A stretch of 64,000 bases of DNA. Origin: Hyphomicrobiales bacterium. Its GTDB lineage: Bacteria > Pseudomonadota > Alphaproteobacteria > Rhizobiales > Beijerinckiaceae. Positions 17,932 to 28,543 of this stretch are shown one piece after another. The first letter of the stretch is position 1; every line of letters starts with the position of its first letter. Below the pieces are notes generated by a model. The model ran no database searches. It saw nothing but the letters and a program-made list of their open reading frames with translations, and was not told the origin of the DNA. Where the stretch lies: assembly GCA_019075905.1 (NCBI GenBank), contig JAGXAM010000003.1:124001-188000 (forward strand), read 5' to 3'. The position numbers and the translations under genes are program-made.

Positions 17932-19152
17932 ATGTCTGTCAACAAAAAGCATCTCTTCGCCGGCCTGATGCTGGTGACCACAGCGCTTATTGCCCCCGCC
18001 CATGCCGCCGCATCGAAATCGCTGACGCTGGCCGTGATCACTGACATGTCCGGCCTTTACAAGGACGCCGGCGGCCCCGGTTCGGTGGTGGCGGTCAAAA
18101 TGGCCATCAAGGATTCCGGAATCGAGAAGCAGGGCTGGAGCGTCAAGGTCATCGGCCTCGACCATCAGAACAAGCCCGACGTCGGCGCCAATGTCGCCCG
18201 CCAGGCCATTGATCAGGACCATGCCGATGCCATCATCGACGTGCCGAATTCGGCTGTCGCGCTGGCGATCGAACCCATCGTGCAGGAAAAGAACAAGGTG
18301 TTCCTGATCGACGGCGCCGCTGCCGACATCCTCACCGGCGCCAAATGCTCGCCCAACCAGGTGCATTTTGCCACCGATACCTGGGCGCTCGCCCATGGCA
18401 CCGGCGGCGCCATCACCAAATCGGGCGGCAAGACCTGGTTCTTCATCACCGCTGATTACGCCTTCGGCAAATCGCTGGAAAAGAACACTGGCGCTGTCGT
18501 AATTGCCAATGGCGGCAAGGTGCTGGGCCATGTGCGCGCCCCGCTGAGCACGCCGGATTTCTCGTCCTTCCTGCTTCAGGCCCAGGCCTCGAAAGCCCAG
18601 GTTATCGGCTTGGCCAATGCCGGCGGCGACACCATCAACTCGATCAAGCAAGGCGCGGAATTTGGCATCCAGAAGGGCGGCCAGACCATGGCACCGCTGC
18701 TGCTGTTCATCACCGACGTCAATTCGCTCGGCCTCAAGACCGCGCAGGGTCTCGAATTCACCTCGTCCTTCTATTGGGACCTGAACGACAAGACCCGCGC
18801 CTTCTCCAAGCGTTACCAGGCGCTTGAGCCGCTCAAGCACATGCCGACCTGGGATCAGGCAGCGGTCTATTCCTCGACCCTGCAATATCTCAAGGCCGTG
18901 GAAAAGCTGGGCGATGCCACTGATGGCAGGAAGGTCGTGGCGGAAATGAAAAGCTTCCCCACCGACGATGCCGTGTTCGGCAAGGGCGAGATCCGCGCCG
19001 ACGGCCGCGCCATCTTCCCGACCTACCTCTTCAAGGTCAAGTCGCCGGCTGAATCGAAGGGGCCGTGGGATTATTACAAGCTGATCGCCAAAATCCCGGC
19101 CGATCAGGCCTTCCGTCCCCTGAAAGATGGCCATTGCCCACTTGTGAAGTAA
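17932..19152 (+). CDS. ABC transporter periplasmic binding protein, LivK/Leu-Ile-Val family
   Basis: A 406-residue secreted receptor with a signal peptide (KKHLFAGLMLVTTALIAPAHAAA) and a type I periplasmic-binding fold beginning LTLAVITDMSGLYKDAGG. Its place inside a liv operon makes it the receptor for that transporter. The ligand cannot be read from the sequence; amino acids, amides or aromatic acids are all carried by members. The ATG at 17932 is chosen because GGAGG precedes it and it gives a proper signal peptide. Confidence 0.9.
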   Translation: MSVNKKHLFAGLMLVTTALIAPAHAAASKSLTLAVITDMSGLYKDAGGPGSVVAVKMAIKDSGIEKQGWSVKVIGLDHQNKPDVGANVARQAIDQDHADAIIDVPNSAVALAIEPIVQEKNKVFLIDGAAADILTGAKCSPNQVHFATDTWALAHGTGGAITKSGGKTWFFITADYAFGKSLEKNTGAVVIANGGKVLGHVRAPLSTPDFSSFLLQAQASKAQVIGLANAGGDTINSIKQGAEFGIQKGGQTMAPLLLFITDVNSLGLKTAQGLEFTSSFYWDLNDKTRAFSKRYQALEPLKHMPTWDQAAVYSSTLQYLKAVEKLGDATDGRKVVAEMKSFPTDDAVFGKGEIRADGRAIFPTYLFKVKSPAESKGPWDYYKLIAKIPADQAFRPLKDGHCPLVK

Positions 19153-19165
19153 GCTTTCGCTCGTG

Positions 19166-19192
19166 AGCCCTGCGGGATCAACCCGCAGGGCT
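19166..19192 (+). repeat. Intercistronic hairpin between binding protein and livH
   Basis: A perfect 11-bp stem (AGCCCTGCGGG / CCCGCAGGGCT) with a 5-nt loop lies 13 nt after the binding-protein stop codon. No U-run follows, so it is not a classical terminator. It more likely protects the upstream mRNA or lowers downstream expression, which would fit the need for excess binding protein. Confidence 0.6.
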
Positions 19193-19217
19193 TGCCTCGT
19201 CGCGCCGGGGTCGCACC

Positions 19218-20168
19218 ATGTTTCAGTTCATGCATTATCCGCCACAACTCTGGTTCGGGCAATTGTCGCTGGGCCTGATAAACGGCTCGTTTTACGCGCT
19301 GCTCAGCCTCGGGCTGGCGGTGATTTTCGGCATGCTGAACATCGTCAATTTCGCCCATGGTGCGGTTTACATGCTGGGGGCCTTTTGCGCCTGGTTCCTG
19401 CTCAATGGCTTTGATATTCCCTACCCGGTTCTGGTCCATGGCCATCTCGCGCTCGCCAGCGCGCATCTGCCCTCGCACCTCAACATGTGGTGGGCCTTGT
19501 TCTTGTCACCGCTGTTTGTCGGCATATTCGGCATGATCCTGCAGCGCACCATGCTGCGGCGCCTCGACGGGCTGGAACCGATCTACGGCCTGCTGCTGAC
19601 CTTCGGCCTTGCTGCCATTATCCAAGGCCTGCTGCAAAACGCCTATGGCTCGTCCGGCGAGCCCTATGACATCCCCGGCGTGCTGTCAGGCGGGCACAAT
19701 CTCGGCTTCATGTTTCTACCCAATTACCGGATCTTCGTGGTCGTCGCCTCCAGCATCGTCTGCTTTGGCACCTGGTTTGCCATAGAGCGCACCCGCTTTG
19801 GCGCAACCTTGCGCGCCGCCACCGAAAACCCGAAGCTGGTACAGGCCTTCGGCATCAATGTGCCGCTTATGATCACCCTCACCTACGGGCTCGGCGTCGC
19901 CATTGCGGCCTTTGCCGGCGTACTCGCCGCTCCGATCTACCAGGTCAACCCCACAATGGGCGCTGATCTCATCGTCGTGGTCTTTGCGGTGGTGGTGATC
20001 GGCGGCATGGGGTCGATCCTCGGCTCGATCATCTCCGGCTACATGCTCGGCCTGATCGAGGGCGTCACCAAGGTGATTTACCCGCAGGCATCGGGGGTGA
20101 TTGTCTTCGTCATCATGGCGGTCGTGCTGCTGATGCGCCCCTCCGGCCTGTTTGGAAGGGCATCATAA
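19218..20168 (+). CDS. livH: Branched-chain-type ABC permease (LivH-like)
   Basis: A 316-residue permease with multiple helices and the LivH hallmark LINGSFYALLSLGLAVIFGM followed by NFAHGAVYMLGAF. It forms the membrane channel with LivM. Its stop overlaps the LivM start by one base (TAATG). Confidence 0.93.
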   Translation: MFQFMHYPPQLWFGQLSLGLINGSFYALLSLGLAVIFGMLNIVNFAHGAVYMLGAFCAWFLLNGFDIPYPVLVHGHLALASAHLPSHLNMWWALFLSPLFVGIFGMILQRTMLRRLDGLEPIYGLLLTFGLAAIIQGLLQNAYGSSGEPYDIPGVLSGGHNLGFMFLPNYRIFVVVASSIVCFGTWFAIERTRFGATLRAATENPKLVQAFGINVPLMITLTYGLGVAIAAFAGVLAAPIYQVNPTMGADLIVVVFAVVVIGGMGSILGSIISGYMLGLIEGVTKVIYPQASGVIVFVIMAVVLLMRPSGLFGRAS

Positions 20169-21142
20169 TGGCCGCCGTGCTCGACACTGCGAGGCCCGCC
20201 ACCGGCAAAGGCACAAGCAGGCGCCCCGAAATCATCGGCATCGCGCTGTTGCTGGCGGCGCTGATGGTCGCGCCCTTCTTCGTCTATCCATTCTTCCTGA
20301 TGGACGCCCTGTGTTTTGCGCTCATGGCCTGCGCCTTCAACCTGCTGGTTGGCTATGCCGGGCTCCTGTCCTTTGGCCATGCCATGTTCATGGGCACAGG
20401 CTCCTATATCTGCGCCTGGCTCGCTGTCACCTATGGCCAGCCGGTCTGGCTCGGGATCATCGCCGGGGTCGCCGCCGCCACCCTGCTCGGGGCGCTCACC
20501 GGCGTGCTCGCCATCCGCAGGCAAGGGATTTACTTCTCCATGGTGACGCTGGCGCTGTCGCAGCTGATTTATTTTGTGGCGGTGGAAGCCTCCTTCACCC
20601 ACGGCGAGGATGGCTTGCAGCCGGTCGCCCAGGGCAAGATTTTCGGCGGCCTGCTCGATCTCTCGCAGCCCCTGCAACTCTATTTCTGCGTCCTGGTCAT
20701 TTTTGCCGCCGGCTTCCTGCTGATTTACCGCATCATCAATTCGCCCTTTGGTGAAGTGCTGAAAGCCATTCGCGAGAATGAGCCCCGGGCCATCTCGCTG
20801 GGCTATAAGGCTGATCATTACAAATTCATGGCCTTCACATTGTCGGCGGCGCTCACCGGCCTCGCCGGTGCCACCAAGGCTGTGGTGGTGCAGCACGCCT
20901 CGCTGTCCGATGTTTACTGGACCACCTCCGGCAGCATCATTCTCATGACGCTGGTCGGCGGCATGGGTACCATCCTTGGCCCGGTGCTCGGCGCCTTCAT
21001 CATCGAGGGCATGCAGAATTATCTGGCGACCGCCGGGCAATGGGTCAGCGTCATCCAGGGTCTGGTGTTCGTGGTCTGCGTGCTGGCCTTCCGCAAAGGC
21101 ATCATCGGCGAAGTCGCCGCAAGGCTCGGCATCCGTCTCTAG
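20168..21142 (+). CDS. livM: Branched-chain-type ABC permease (LivM-like)
   Basis: A 324-residue permease with the LivM pattern FALMACAFNLLVGYAGLLSF, GHAMFMGTGSY and the cytoplasmic coupling region IRENEPRAISLGY. It is the last gene of the operon and is convergent with putA 20 nt later. The short gap has GC-rich dyads (GGGCC/GGCCC) but no T-run. Confidence 0.93.
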   Translation: MAAVLDTARPATGKGTSRRPEIIGIALLLAALMVAPFFVYPFFLMDALCFALMACAFNLLVGYAGLLSFGHAMFMGTGSYICAWLAVTYGQPVWLGIIAGVAAATLLGALTGVLAIRRQGIYFSMVTLALSQLIYFVAVEASFTHGEDGLQPVAQGKIFGGLLDLSQPLQLYFCVLVIFAAGFLLIYRIINSPFGEVLKAIRENEPRAISLGYKADHYKFMAFTLSAALTGLAGATKAVVVQHASLSDVYWTTSGSIILMTLVGGMGTILGPVLGAFIIEGMQNYLATAGQWVSVIQGLVFVVCVLAFRKGIIGEVAARLGIRL

Positions 21143-21162
21143 GCCGGCCGGGCCGCGAGGCC

Positions 21163-24100
21163 CTAGGTCAAGGCCAGGAAGGCAGCATTGCCCCCGGCCG
21201 CTGCAGTATTGGTGCAAATCGATTGCTCAAGGCACAGCCGCTCGGCATCATCCTCGCCCAGCAGCGGGATGATCGGCCCCGGACGCTGCGCCAGGCTGCG
21301 CGCCAGCGCCTGCCGGGCCGCCTGCGAGCCTGCATAAAGCACGCCGGCAAGATCAGGCGCCGCCAGCGGATCGGCCATGATCTCGACAGGCGCCGCAAGC
21401 CCGGCGTCAGGACCATCGAAGACCGCGCCAGGCTGCACCAGCACCTCGTTGCCGGTCATGAACGCGAGGCCGACCAGCCGCAACAGGGTCGGCTCATCTT
21501 CGGCGGTCACAAAAATCTTGCCACGCGGCACCAGCCGGTAAAGGTTGCGCTCTCCGGCCGGGCCGGCCAGCACCCCCTCGCGCCCGAGCGGCGATGAGGC
21601 CGCGCCTTCCGGCAAGGCTTCGGCAAGCCCGCGCGCCGCGACCCATTGACGATAGGCGGCAAGGCCCGGCCCGGCATGGCCAGGCGCAAGGCCATCGAGC
21701 GCGGCGCTGGCCTGCCCGCCCATCAGCCGCGCCAGGTAGAGCGGGCCGCCAGCCTTCGGCCCGGTGCCGGAAAGCCGCGATCCTCCAAAGGGTTGCACGC
21801 CGACATTCGCGCCGATCATGTTGCGGTTGATATAAAGGTTGCCGGCTTTGACCTGCCCGCTGATCTCGGCGATGGTCTCATCGAGCCTGGTATGCAGGCC
21901 GAACGTCAGGCCAAAATTCTTGGCATTGAGTTCCTCGATCAGGCCCGGCAAAGCCTCGCGACGGAAGCGCAGGACATGCAGCACCGGCCCAAACACCTCG
22001 GCCGTCAGATCTTCGCTCCTATTGATCTCGATCAGCGTCGGGGCGATGAAATGCCCCTGCGGCGGCAGCACCACCGGAGCCTGCGTCACGCGAAAGCCCC
22101 GGGCACGCATCGCCTCGATATGCGCGAGAATGCCCGCCTTGGCCTCGGCATCGATCACCGGGCCGATATCGGTGGCCAGCCGCGCCGGATCGCCCGGACG
22201 CAGTTCAGCCATCGCGCCCTTGAGCATGTTGAGCGTCGCTGCGGCGGCATCATTTTGCACGCAGAGCAGGCGCAAGGCCGAGCAGCGCTGCCCTGCCGAA
22301 TCAAACGCCGAAACCAGCACATCCTGGACCACCTGCTCGGTCAGCGCCGAGGAATCAACGATCATGGCATTGATACCGCCGGTCTCGGCAATCAGTGGCA
22401 CCGGCCGGCCGCTGGCATCGAGCCGATCCCCCAAGGCTGCGGCAATCGCCCGCGCCACCGGCGTCGAACCGGTGAAAATCACCCCCTGCACCGCCGGATC
22501 GGCCACCAGGGCCGCGCCGGTGCGCCCGTCGCCCGGCACGCATGCCAGCACATCCTGCGGCACCCCGGCCTCATGCAGCAGCGCCACGGCGGCCGCAGCA
22601 ACCAGAGGCGTCTGCTCGGCCGGTTTGGCGACCACACCCTGCCCCACCACCAGCGCCGCGGCGATCTGGCCCACAAAAATCGCCAGCGGAAAATTCCACG
22701 GACTTATGCAGGCGATCACCCCTTGCGGTGCCGGTCGCGCCACCAGCCAACGCTCGGCCTCGGCACTGTAATAGCGCAGGAAATCGACCGCCTCGCGCAC
22801 TTCGGCAAGGGCATTGGCAAGGGTGCGCCCAGCCTCGGCGACGATCATCTGCGCGAAATCATCGCGGCGCGCCTCCAGTTGCCGGGCAGCACGGTTGAGA
22901 ATGTCCGCGCGCGCCAGCGTGCCGAGCCCCGCCCATGCCGGCGCGGCCCGCGCCGCCGCCGCGACCCGCCGCGCCACCTCATCGCCATCGGCATCCTGCA
23001 CATGGCCCAGCACCCGCCCGTCAAAGGCCGGATTGGCGATGATGCGGCCCGTTGGCGATGACGCGGCGTCACCCGGCGCAGCAGCAGCCCTGGCCAGAAC
23101 CGCATGGATTTCGGCAATCCGGTTTTCATCGGCAAGATCGCTGCCGCGGGCATTCTGCCGCGCCGCGCCAAACAGCGCCAGCGGCGGGATGATGCGTGGA
23201 TCAGGCGCGCCGACGGGGCTGATGGCCAGCGCCAGGGCCACCGGATCAGCGGCCAGCTGCTCTTCGGTTATCGTCAGATCCTGCAAGCGGTTGACGAAGG
23301 ACGAATTGGCACCGTTCTCCAGCAGGCGCCGCACCAGGTAGGCCAGCAGCGTCTCATGCGAGCCGACCGGCGCATAGATGCGGCAGGGACGATTGAGCTT
23401 GCCGGCGCCGACCACCTGCTCATACAAGGCCTCGCCCATGCCATGCAGGCATTGAAATTCGTAGCGCCCCTCATGCCAGTCCGGCCCGGCGGCCACCAGC
23501 ACGCTGGCCAGAGACTGGGCATTGTGGGTGGCAAATTGCGGATATATCTGCGCCGGCGCTGCCAGCAATTTGCGGGCGCAGGCAAACCACGCCACATCGG
23601 TATGCACCTTGCGGGTAAAAACCGGAAAATCTGATTGCCCGTCGACCTGGGCCTTCTTGATTTCGCTGTCCCAATAGGCGCCCTTCACCAGCCGTACCAT
23701 GAGCCGGCGCTTTGAGCGTGCTGCAAGATCGATCAGCCAGTCGATCACCAGATGGCAGCGCCGCCCATAGGCCTGCACGACAAAGCCGAGGCCATTCCAT
23801 CCGGCAAGGTCAGGATCAAGGCTGAGGGCTTCGAGGAGATCGAGCGAAAGCTCAAGTCTTTCAGATTCTTCGGCATCGATGTTGAATCCGATATCGAAGG
23901 CCTTCGCCTGCAACGCGAGCTTTCTGATAGCTGGCAGCAACTCAAGCATCACCCGCTGCTTCTGCGCCCGGCAATAGCGCGGATGCAGCGCCGAAAGCTT
24001 GATAGAAATCCCCGGCCCGGCATAGGGCCCGGCCTTGCCGGCCGCAGCACCGATGGCGGCAATCGCCCCCTGATAATCCCTGAAATAACGCGCGGCATCG

Positions 24101-24753
24101 TCGGCCGTCATCGCCGCCTCGCCGAGCATGTCATAAGAAAAGCTGAAACCCGAGGTCTGCTGGGCGCGACTTCGGGCGAGCGCCTCCTCGATGGTGCGGC
24201 CCTTGACGAATTGCTCGCCCATCATCCTCATGGCCATATCGACACCGACCCTGATCAGCGGTTCGCCGCCGCGCCCGATCAGCCGTGCCAGCGCCGTGGC
24301 CAGGCCCTTCTCGCTGGTAGTGGCCACCAGCTTGCCGGTCAAAACCAGCCCCCATGTCGCCGCATTGACGAACAGCGACGGGCTTTGCCCGACATGGGCG
24401 CGCCAGTCACCGGCGCTCAGTTTGTCACGGATCAGCGCGTCGCGCGTCGCGGCATCGGGTATGCGCAGCAGTGCCTCGGCCAGACACATCAACGCGACGC
24501 CCTCGTCCGAGGACAAGGCATATTCGTGGATCAGCCCCTCGATACCGCCGCCGCGCTTCTGGCTGCGCAGGCGGCGCACCAGTTCGAGCGTCAGCCGCCG
24601 CACTTCTGCCGCTTGCTCATCAGAAAGACGGGCCCCGGCAATCAGCTGCGGCATGCATTCCGGCTCGGGGCGGCGGGTCGCGGCGGTGATGGCCGCGCGC
24701 AGCGGTGTCTGCGGCATCAGGCTCGCGTCAAGGGTATCAAGGGCATCACTCAT
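21163..24753 (-). CDS. putA: Bifunctional proline dehydrogenase / P5C dehydrogenase
   Basis: This 1196-residue flavoenzyme oxidises proline to glutamate in two channelled steps. The N-terminal half is the FAD-dependent barrel (IDAEESERLELSLDLLEALS, VRLVKGAYWDSEIKKAQ). The middle is the NAD-dependent aldehyde dehydrogenase with catalytic Cys in DSAGQRCSALRLL and Glu in LIAETGGINAMI. There is no N-terminal ribbon-helix-helix DNA-binding domain, and about 200 residues follow the dehydrogenase, as in type B PutA proteins. It is therefore not expected to repress itself. The ATG at 24753 is preferred over a frame opening 42 codons earlier. No Lrp-type putR is adjacent. Confidence 0.95.
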   Translation of the reverse strand: MSDALDTLDASLMPQTPLRAAITAATRRPEPECMPQLIAGARLSDEQAAEVRRLTLELVRRLRSQKRGGGIEGLIHEYALSSDEGVALMCLAEALLRIPDAATRDALIRDKLSAGDWRAHVGQSPSLFVNAATWGLVLTGKLVATTSEKGLATALARLIGRGGEPLIRVGVDMAMRMMGEQFVKGRTIEEALARSRAQQTSGFSFSYDMLGEAAMTADDAARYFRDYQGAIAAIGAAAGKAGPYAGPGISIKLSALHPRYCRAQKQRVMLELLPAIRKLALQAKAFDIGFNIDAEESERLELSLDLLEALSLDPDLAGWNGLGFVVQAYGRRCHLVIDWLIDLAARSKRRLMVRLVKGAYWDSEIKKAQVDGQSDFPVFTRKVHTDVAWFACARKLLAAPAQIYPQFATHNAQSLASVLVAAGPDWHEGRYEFQCLHGMGEALYEQVVGAGKLNRPCRIYAPVGSHETLLAYLVRRLLENGANSSFVNRLQDLTITEEQLAADPVALALAISPVGAPDPRIIPPLALFGAARQNARGSDLADENRIAEIHAVLARAAAAPGDAASSPTGRIIANPAFDGRVLGHVQDADGDEVARRVAAAARAAPAWAGLGTLARADILNRAARQLEARRDDFAQMIVAEAGRTLANALAEVREAVDFLRYYSAEAERWLVARPAPQGVIACISPWNFPLAIFVGQIAAALVVGQGVVAKPAEQTPLVAAAAVALLHEAGVPQDVLACVPGDGRTGAALVADPAVQGVIFTGSTPVARAIAAALGDRLDASGRPVPLIAETGGINAMIVDSSALTEQVVQDVLVSAFDSAGQRCSALRLLCVQNDAAAATLNMLKGAMAELRPGDPARLATDIGPVIDAEAKAGILAHIEAMRARGFRVTQAPVVLPPQGHFIAPTLIEINRSEDLTAEVFGPVLHVLRFRREALPGLIEELNAKNFGLTFGLHTRLDETIAEISGQVKAGNLYINRNMIGANVGVQPFGGSRLSGTGPKAGGPLYLARLMGGQASAALDGLAPGHAGPGLAAYRQWVAARGLAEALPEGAASSPLGREGVLAGPAGERNLYRLVPRGKIFVTAEDEPTLLRLVGLAFMTGNEVLVQPGAVFDGPDAGLAAPVEIMADPLAAPDLAGVLYAGSQAARQALARSLAQRPGPIIPLLGEDDAERLCLEQSICTNTAAAGGNAAFLALT

Positions 24754-25164
24754 GCGACCGGCCTTTGCATCAGCGGTTTGGTTTTGGAAACGGCGACAGC
24801 GGCGCCATCGCCGCTTCGAATCGGGCCCGTCACCCATATTCCACGAACGCGCGCCATGGCACCAGACTTGGGCCGCCACCGCGCAAGTATCAAGGCAGGC
24901 GCCAGCGGCTGCATCACGCCAATCTCACCTTGCTGACAGGCTCCAGCCGGCTGCGGCATAATGCCCGCCGCCGTCACCGCCCGGCAAGCGCCCGCAGGGC
25001 GGTCCCATGGCGTTGGCCGCTCCGGAAAGCGAGAACTGCGGCGCAGGCGCGCTAGCCTCCCGCGTGGAGGCCATGGCGTCGGGGCAACCCTCGCCTTGAC
25101 ATTGCCCTCACAGCACCGCACATCTCGCCATCTTGCTTCAACCCGCCCCAGAGACCTTGACGCC
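24754..25164. other. putA-dapD divergent intergenic region
   Basis: About 410 nt between two divergent genes. It is GC-rich, and I see no RNA gene, terminator or convincing operator. It must contain promoters for both putA and dapD. Confidence 0.4.
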
Positions 25165-26022
25165 ATGCCGCATTCCGCCCTGCAAACCCTGATTGAACAG
25201 GCCTTTGAAGACCGCGCCACGATCAGCGCCACCACCACGGGCGATGTGCGCGATGGCGTCAACAAGGCTCTCGAACTGCTCGACAGCGGCACGTTGCGCG
25301 TTGCCCACAAAATCCCCGGCGAGACCGGCCCGCAGAGCTGGCAGGTCAATCAATGGCTGAAAAAGGCCGTGCTGCTGTCGTTCCGCCTCAATGACATGGC
25401 GCTGATCAGCGGTGCGCCGGGCGGCGCGAGCTGGTGGGACAAGGTGCCCTCGAAATTTGATGGCTGGGGCGCGAAGGAACATGCCGCTGCGAATTTCCGC
25501 TCGGTGCCGAACTGCATCGTCCGCCGCTCGGCCTATATTGCCCCCAATGTCGTGCTCATGCCGTCCTTCGTCAATCTTGGCGCTTATGTCGACACCGGCA
25601 CCATGGTCGATACCTGGGTGACGGTCGGCTCCTGTGCCCAGATCGGCAAGAATGTGCATCTGTCCGGCGGGGTCGGCATTGGCGGCGTGCTCGAACCGCT
25701 GCAGGCCAACCCGACCATCATCGAGGACAATTGCTTCATTGGCGCCCGATCGGAAGTGGTGGAAGGCGTGGTAATCGGCGAAGGCTCGGTTCTGGCCATG
25801 GGCGTGTTCATCTCCGCCTCGACCAAAATCATCGACCGGGCGACCGGCAAAGTGCGTGTCGGCTATGTGCCGCCCTTCTCGGTGGTGGTGTCCGGCAACC
25901 TGCCCGGCAAGCCCTTTGCCGACGGCTCGCCCGGCCCCTCGCTCTATTGCGCGGTGATCGTCAAAACCGTTGACGCCCAGACCCGCAGCAAGACCGGCAT
26001 CAACGAACTTCTGCGCGATTGA
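25165..26022 (+). CDS. dapD: Tetrahydrodipicolinate N-succinyltransferase
   Basis: A 285-residue left-handed beta-helix acyltransferase that succinylates tetrahydrodipicolinate in lysine and diaminopimelate synthesis. The N-terminal part is helical ([31 protein letters not shown]). The hexapeptide-repeat part includes [19 protein letters not shown] and [12 protein letters not shown]. The frame is open 68 codons upstream, but the ATG at 25165 gives the expected N terminus. dapE lies two genes downstream. Confidence 0.96.
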   Translation: MPHSALQTLIEQAFEDRATISATTTGDVRDGVNKALELLDSGTLRVAHKIPGETGPQSWQVNQWLKKAVLLSFRLNDMALISGAPGGASWWDKVPSKFDGWGAKEHAAANFRSVPNCIVRRSAYIAPNVVLMPSFVNLGAYVDTGTMVDTWVTVGSCAQIGKNVHLSGGVGIGGVLEPLQANPTIIEDNCFIGARSEVVEGVVIGEGSVLAMGVFISASTKIIDRATGKVRVGYVPPFSVVVSGNLPGKPFADGSPGPSLYCAVIVKTVDAQTRSKTGINELLRD

Positions 26023-26027
26023 GCACG

Positions 26028-26516
26028 ATGTTTCAGGGCAAGAGTTTCCAGTTTCTCTACCGCGAGGACAAGGGCGAGATTTCGCAATCGCTCTGGTGGG
26101 CCGGCACCTGGCCGCTGGCCGCCGTGCTGCTGGTGCTGAGCCTCATCTGGCTGATGATCGCGCCCGACCCGCTGCACGCCTCGCATAGCCATTTCCTGAG
26201 CAAGACCATGCAGTCGATCCTGCAGCTGCTCACTTATTTTTATCTGCTGGTCTACGGCATCATCACCATGCTGATCGCCATCAGCCACACGTTTTTGAGC
26301 ATGAAGCGCCTGCGCGCCCTGCACCAGCCAACCGGGCTTGGCGGCCTTGTGCCCTTCACGGTTCTGGTGGTCGCCGCCGTGAACTGGCTGCAACCGCGCA
26401 TGAGCGATGAAATGCCGGTCTGGAGCTTGTGGCTGGCTGATGGTGTCCTGGTCGCCGTCGTCCTGTTCATGATTTATGATCTCGGCATCAAATCCGACAA
26501 GACGGCGCCACACTGA
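26028..26516 (+). CDS. Integral membrane protein between dapD and dapE, unknown function
   Basis: A 162-residue protein with about four membrane helices ([67 protein letters not shown]). The stretch [16 protein letters not shown] vaguely recalls the DUF805 signature, but I do not assign it. It starts 5 nt after dapD and its stop overlaps the dapE start (TGATG), so it is translated as part of the dap operon. Confidence 0.7.
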   Translation: MFQGKSFQFLYREDKGEISQSLWWAGTWPLAAVLLVLSLIWLMIAPDPLHASHSHFLSKTMQSILQLLTYFYLLVYGIITMLIAISHTFLSMKRLRALHQPTGLGGLVPFTVLVVAAVNWLQPRMSDEMPVWSLWLADGVLVAVVLFMIYDLGIKSDKTAPH

Positions 26517-27664
26517 TGCATGATCCGGCGCCTATCCTCAGCGAATTGATCGCCTGCCCGTCCGTGACGCCGCAGGATGCCGGGGCCCTGGCGGTGGTGG
26601 AACGCCACCTGCAAGCCATGGGCTTTGCCACCCATCGCGTCACCTTCAGCGCCCCCGGCACCCCCGACATTGCCAATCTTTATGCGCGGCTCGGCACTGC
26701 GGCGCCGAACCTGCTGTTTGCCGGCCATACCGATGTCGTGCCGCCGGGTGCGCTCGAAGCCTGGACGCATCCACCCTTCGGCGGCGCGGCGGCCGACGGC
26801 TATATCTGGGGGCGCGGCGCCGTCGATATGAAAGGCGGCATTGCTGCGGCGCTGGCCGCCGTGGCGCATCACCTCGACCAGCACGGCGCCCCGAAGGGAT
26901 CGATCAGCTTTCTGATCACCGGCGATGAAGAAGGCCCGGCCATCAACGGCACCACCAAACTGCTCGACTGGGCGCTGGCGCGCGGTGAGGTATTCGACCA
27001 GTGCATCCTCGGCGAGCCCACCAATCCCCGCGTCATGGGCGAGATGATCAAGATCGGCCGGCGCGGCTCGCTGACCGGCGAACTGGTGGCCGAGGGCCGT
27101 CAGGGCCACGTCGCCTATCCGCATCTCGCCAGTAATCCCATCCCGCAACTGCTGCGCGCCATGCAGGCGCTGCTGGCAACACCACTCGATCAGGGCACGG
27201 AGGCCTTTGATGCCTCCAACCTCGAATTCACCACCGTCGATGTCGGCAATCCTGCCCATAATGTCATTCCGGCGCGGGCGCAGGCGCGCTTCAACATCCG
27301 CTTCAATGATTTGTGGACGCACGCCAGTCTCGCCGACGAACTGCGCCGCCGCGTCGCCGCCGCCGAAAGCACCTGCAAGCTCACCTTCCTTGACAGCAAT
27401 GCCTCGGCGTTCCTGACCAGGCCCGGCCCGTTCACGACCCTGTTCGCCAACGCCGTCACGGCCGAAACCGGACTCGAACCAAGGCTCTCGACCACCGGCG
27501 GCACATCCGATGCCCGCTTCATCATCAAGGCGTGCCCGGTGCTGGAATTTGGCCTCGTCGGCGACACCATGCACGCCATTGACGAGCGCGTGCCCGAGCG
27601 CGATCTTGCCACCCTGACGCGCATTTACGCGCGGGTTATCGCCGCATATTTCGCCCAAGGCTGA
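26516..27664 (+). CDS. dapE: Succinyl-diaminopimelate desuccinylase
   Basis: A 382-residue M20-family zinc hydrolase that releases succinate from N-succinyl-LL-diaminopimelate. Metal and catalytic motifs are [30 protein letters not shown] and [11 protein letters not shown]. The dimerisation domain lies in the middle ([20 protein letters not shown]). Length is standard. The ATG overlaps the preceding stop. Confidence 0.95.
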   Translation: MHDPAPILSELIACPSVTPQDAGALAVVERHLQAMGFATHRVTFSAPGTPDIANLYARLGTAAPNLLFAGHTDVVPPGALEAWTHPPFGGAAADGYIWGRGAVDMKGGIAAALAAVAHHLDQHGAPKGSISFLITGDEEGPAINGTTKLLDWALARGEVFDQCILGEPTNPRVMGEMIKIGRRGSLTGELVAEGRQGHVAYPHLASNPIPQLLRAMQALLATPLDQGTEAFDASNLEFTTVDVGNPAHNVIPARAQARFNIRFNDLWTHASLADELRRRVAAAESTCKLTFLDSNASAFLTRPGPFTTLFANAVTAETGLEPRLSTTGGTSDARFIIKACPVLEFGLVGDTMHAIDERVPERDLATLTRIYARVIAAYFAQG

Positions 27665-27681
27665 GGCCGCTTTGCCGCGCC

Positions 27682-28521
27682 TCAGCCGGCGCGCACTTCA
27701 TCGACCCGCCAGCGCGGGTTGTCACCCTGCCGCAGCGTCTGGGCAAGCCATGGCAACAGGCGGCGGGCCTCTTCGGCCAGCACATAGGGCGCGTTGATGA
27801 TGATCATGCCGCAAGCGGACAGGGCGCCGGGCGCCGGGCTGTCGATATCGAGTTCCAGGCGCAGCACCTTGTCGAGCCCCGCCGCTGCCAGATGCGCGGC
27901 CAGCCGCTCGGGTTCCTGATCCTTCACCGGATACCAGATGGCATAGGTGCCTTGCGCCCAGCGCTTTAGCGCCGCATCGAGCGCGTGGCGCAGATCGGCA
28001 AATTCGCTGGTCGCCTCGAACGGCGGATCGATCAGCACCAGCCCGCGCCGTTCGGGCGGCGGCACCAGCGCCTTCAGCGTCGCATAGCCATCGGCCTCAA
28101 AAATCTTCAGCCGCCGGTCGACCCCGCAGGCAATGTTCAGGGAATCTGCCGTGGCATGATGCTTTTCCGCAAGGCAGAGCCGGTCCTGCGCCCGCAACAT
28201 CTGCTGGGCTATCAGCGGCGATCCGGGATAGCTTGCCGGCATGCCGCGCCCCGCATCAACGCCGCAGAGCCGCGCCCAGTCGGCCACGAGATCGGCGACC
28301 AGCGGCGGAAACGGCGGCTTCAGGCGCCCGACCCCGGCCATGGCCTCGCCGGTCGCGCGCGCCGCCGCGCCACCAAGATCATAATGGCCCGCCCCGGCAT
28401 GGGTATCAATATAGACCGCGCCGGTATCCTTGCGCATCAGATAGGCGAGAATCCGCGTCAGGATGATGTGCTTGAACACATCGGCAAAATTGCCGGCGTG
28501 ATATTCATGCCGGTAATTCAT
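27682..28521 (-). CDS. rlmJ: 23S rRNA (adenine-2030-N6) methyltransferase
   Basis: A 279-residue SAM-dependent methyltransferase that modifies A2030 of 23S rRNA. It begins MNYRHEYHAGNFADVFKH, the very conserved RlmJ start, and has the catalytic DPPF motif in VLIDPPFEATSEF. The frame is open 19 codons upstream but the conserved N terminus fixes the start. It is convergent with dapE and follows the RNase T2 gene by 22 nt on the same strand. Confidence 0.94.
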   Translation of the reverse strand: MNYRHEYHAGNFADVFKHIILTRILAYLMRKDTGAVYIDTHAGAGHYDLGGAAARATGEAMAGVGRLKPPFPPLVADLVADWARLCGVDAGRGMPASYPGSPLIAQQMLRAQDRLCLAEKHHATADSLNIACGVDRRLKIFEADGYATLKALVPPPERRGLVLIDPPFEATSEFADLRHALDAALKRWAQGTYAIWYPVKDQEPERLAAHLAAAGLDKVLRLELDIDSPAPGALSACGMIIINAPYVLAEEARRLLPWLAQTLRQGDNPRWRVDEVRAG

Positions 28522-28543
28522 GGCCCCGCCCTTCTTGGCAACA

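Noticed and set aside
21646-24936. Two long plus-strand frames over putA
   Set aside because: Both are antisense to a clear PutA and show only Arg/Gln/Gly-rich composition.
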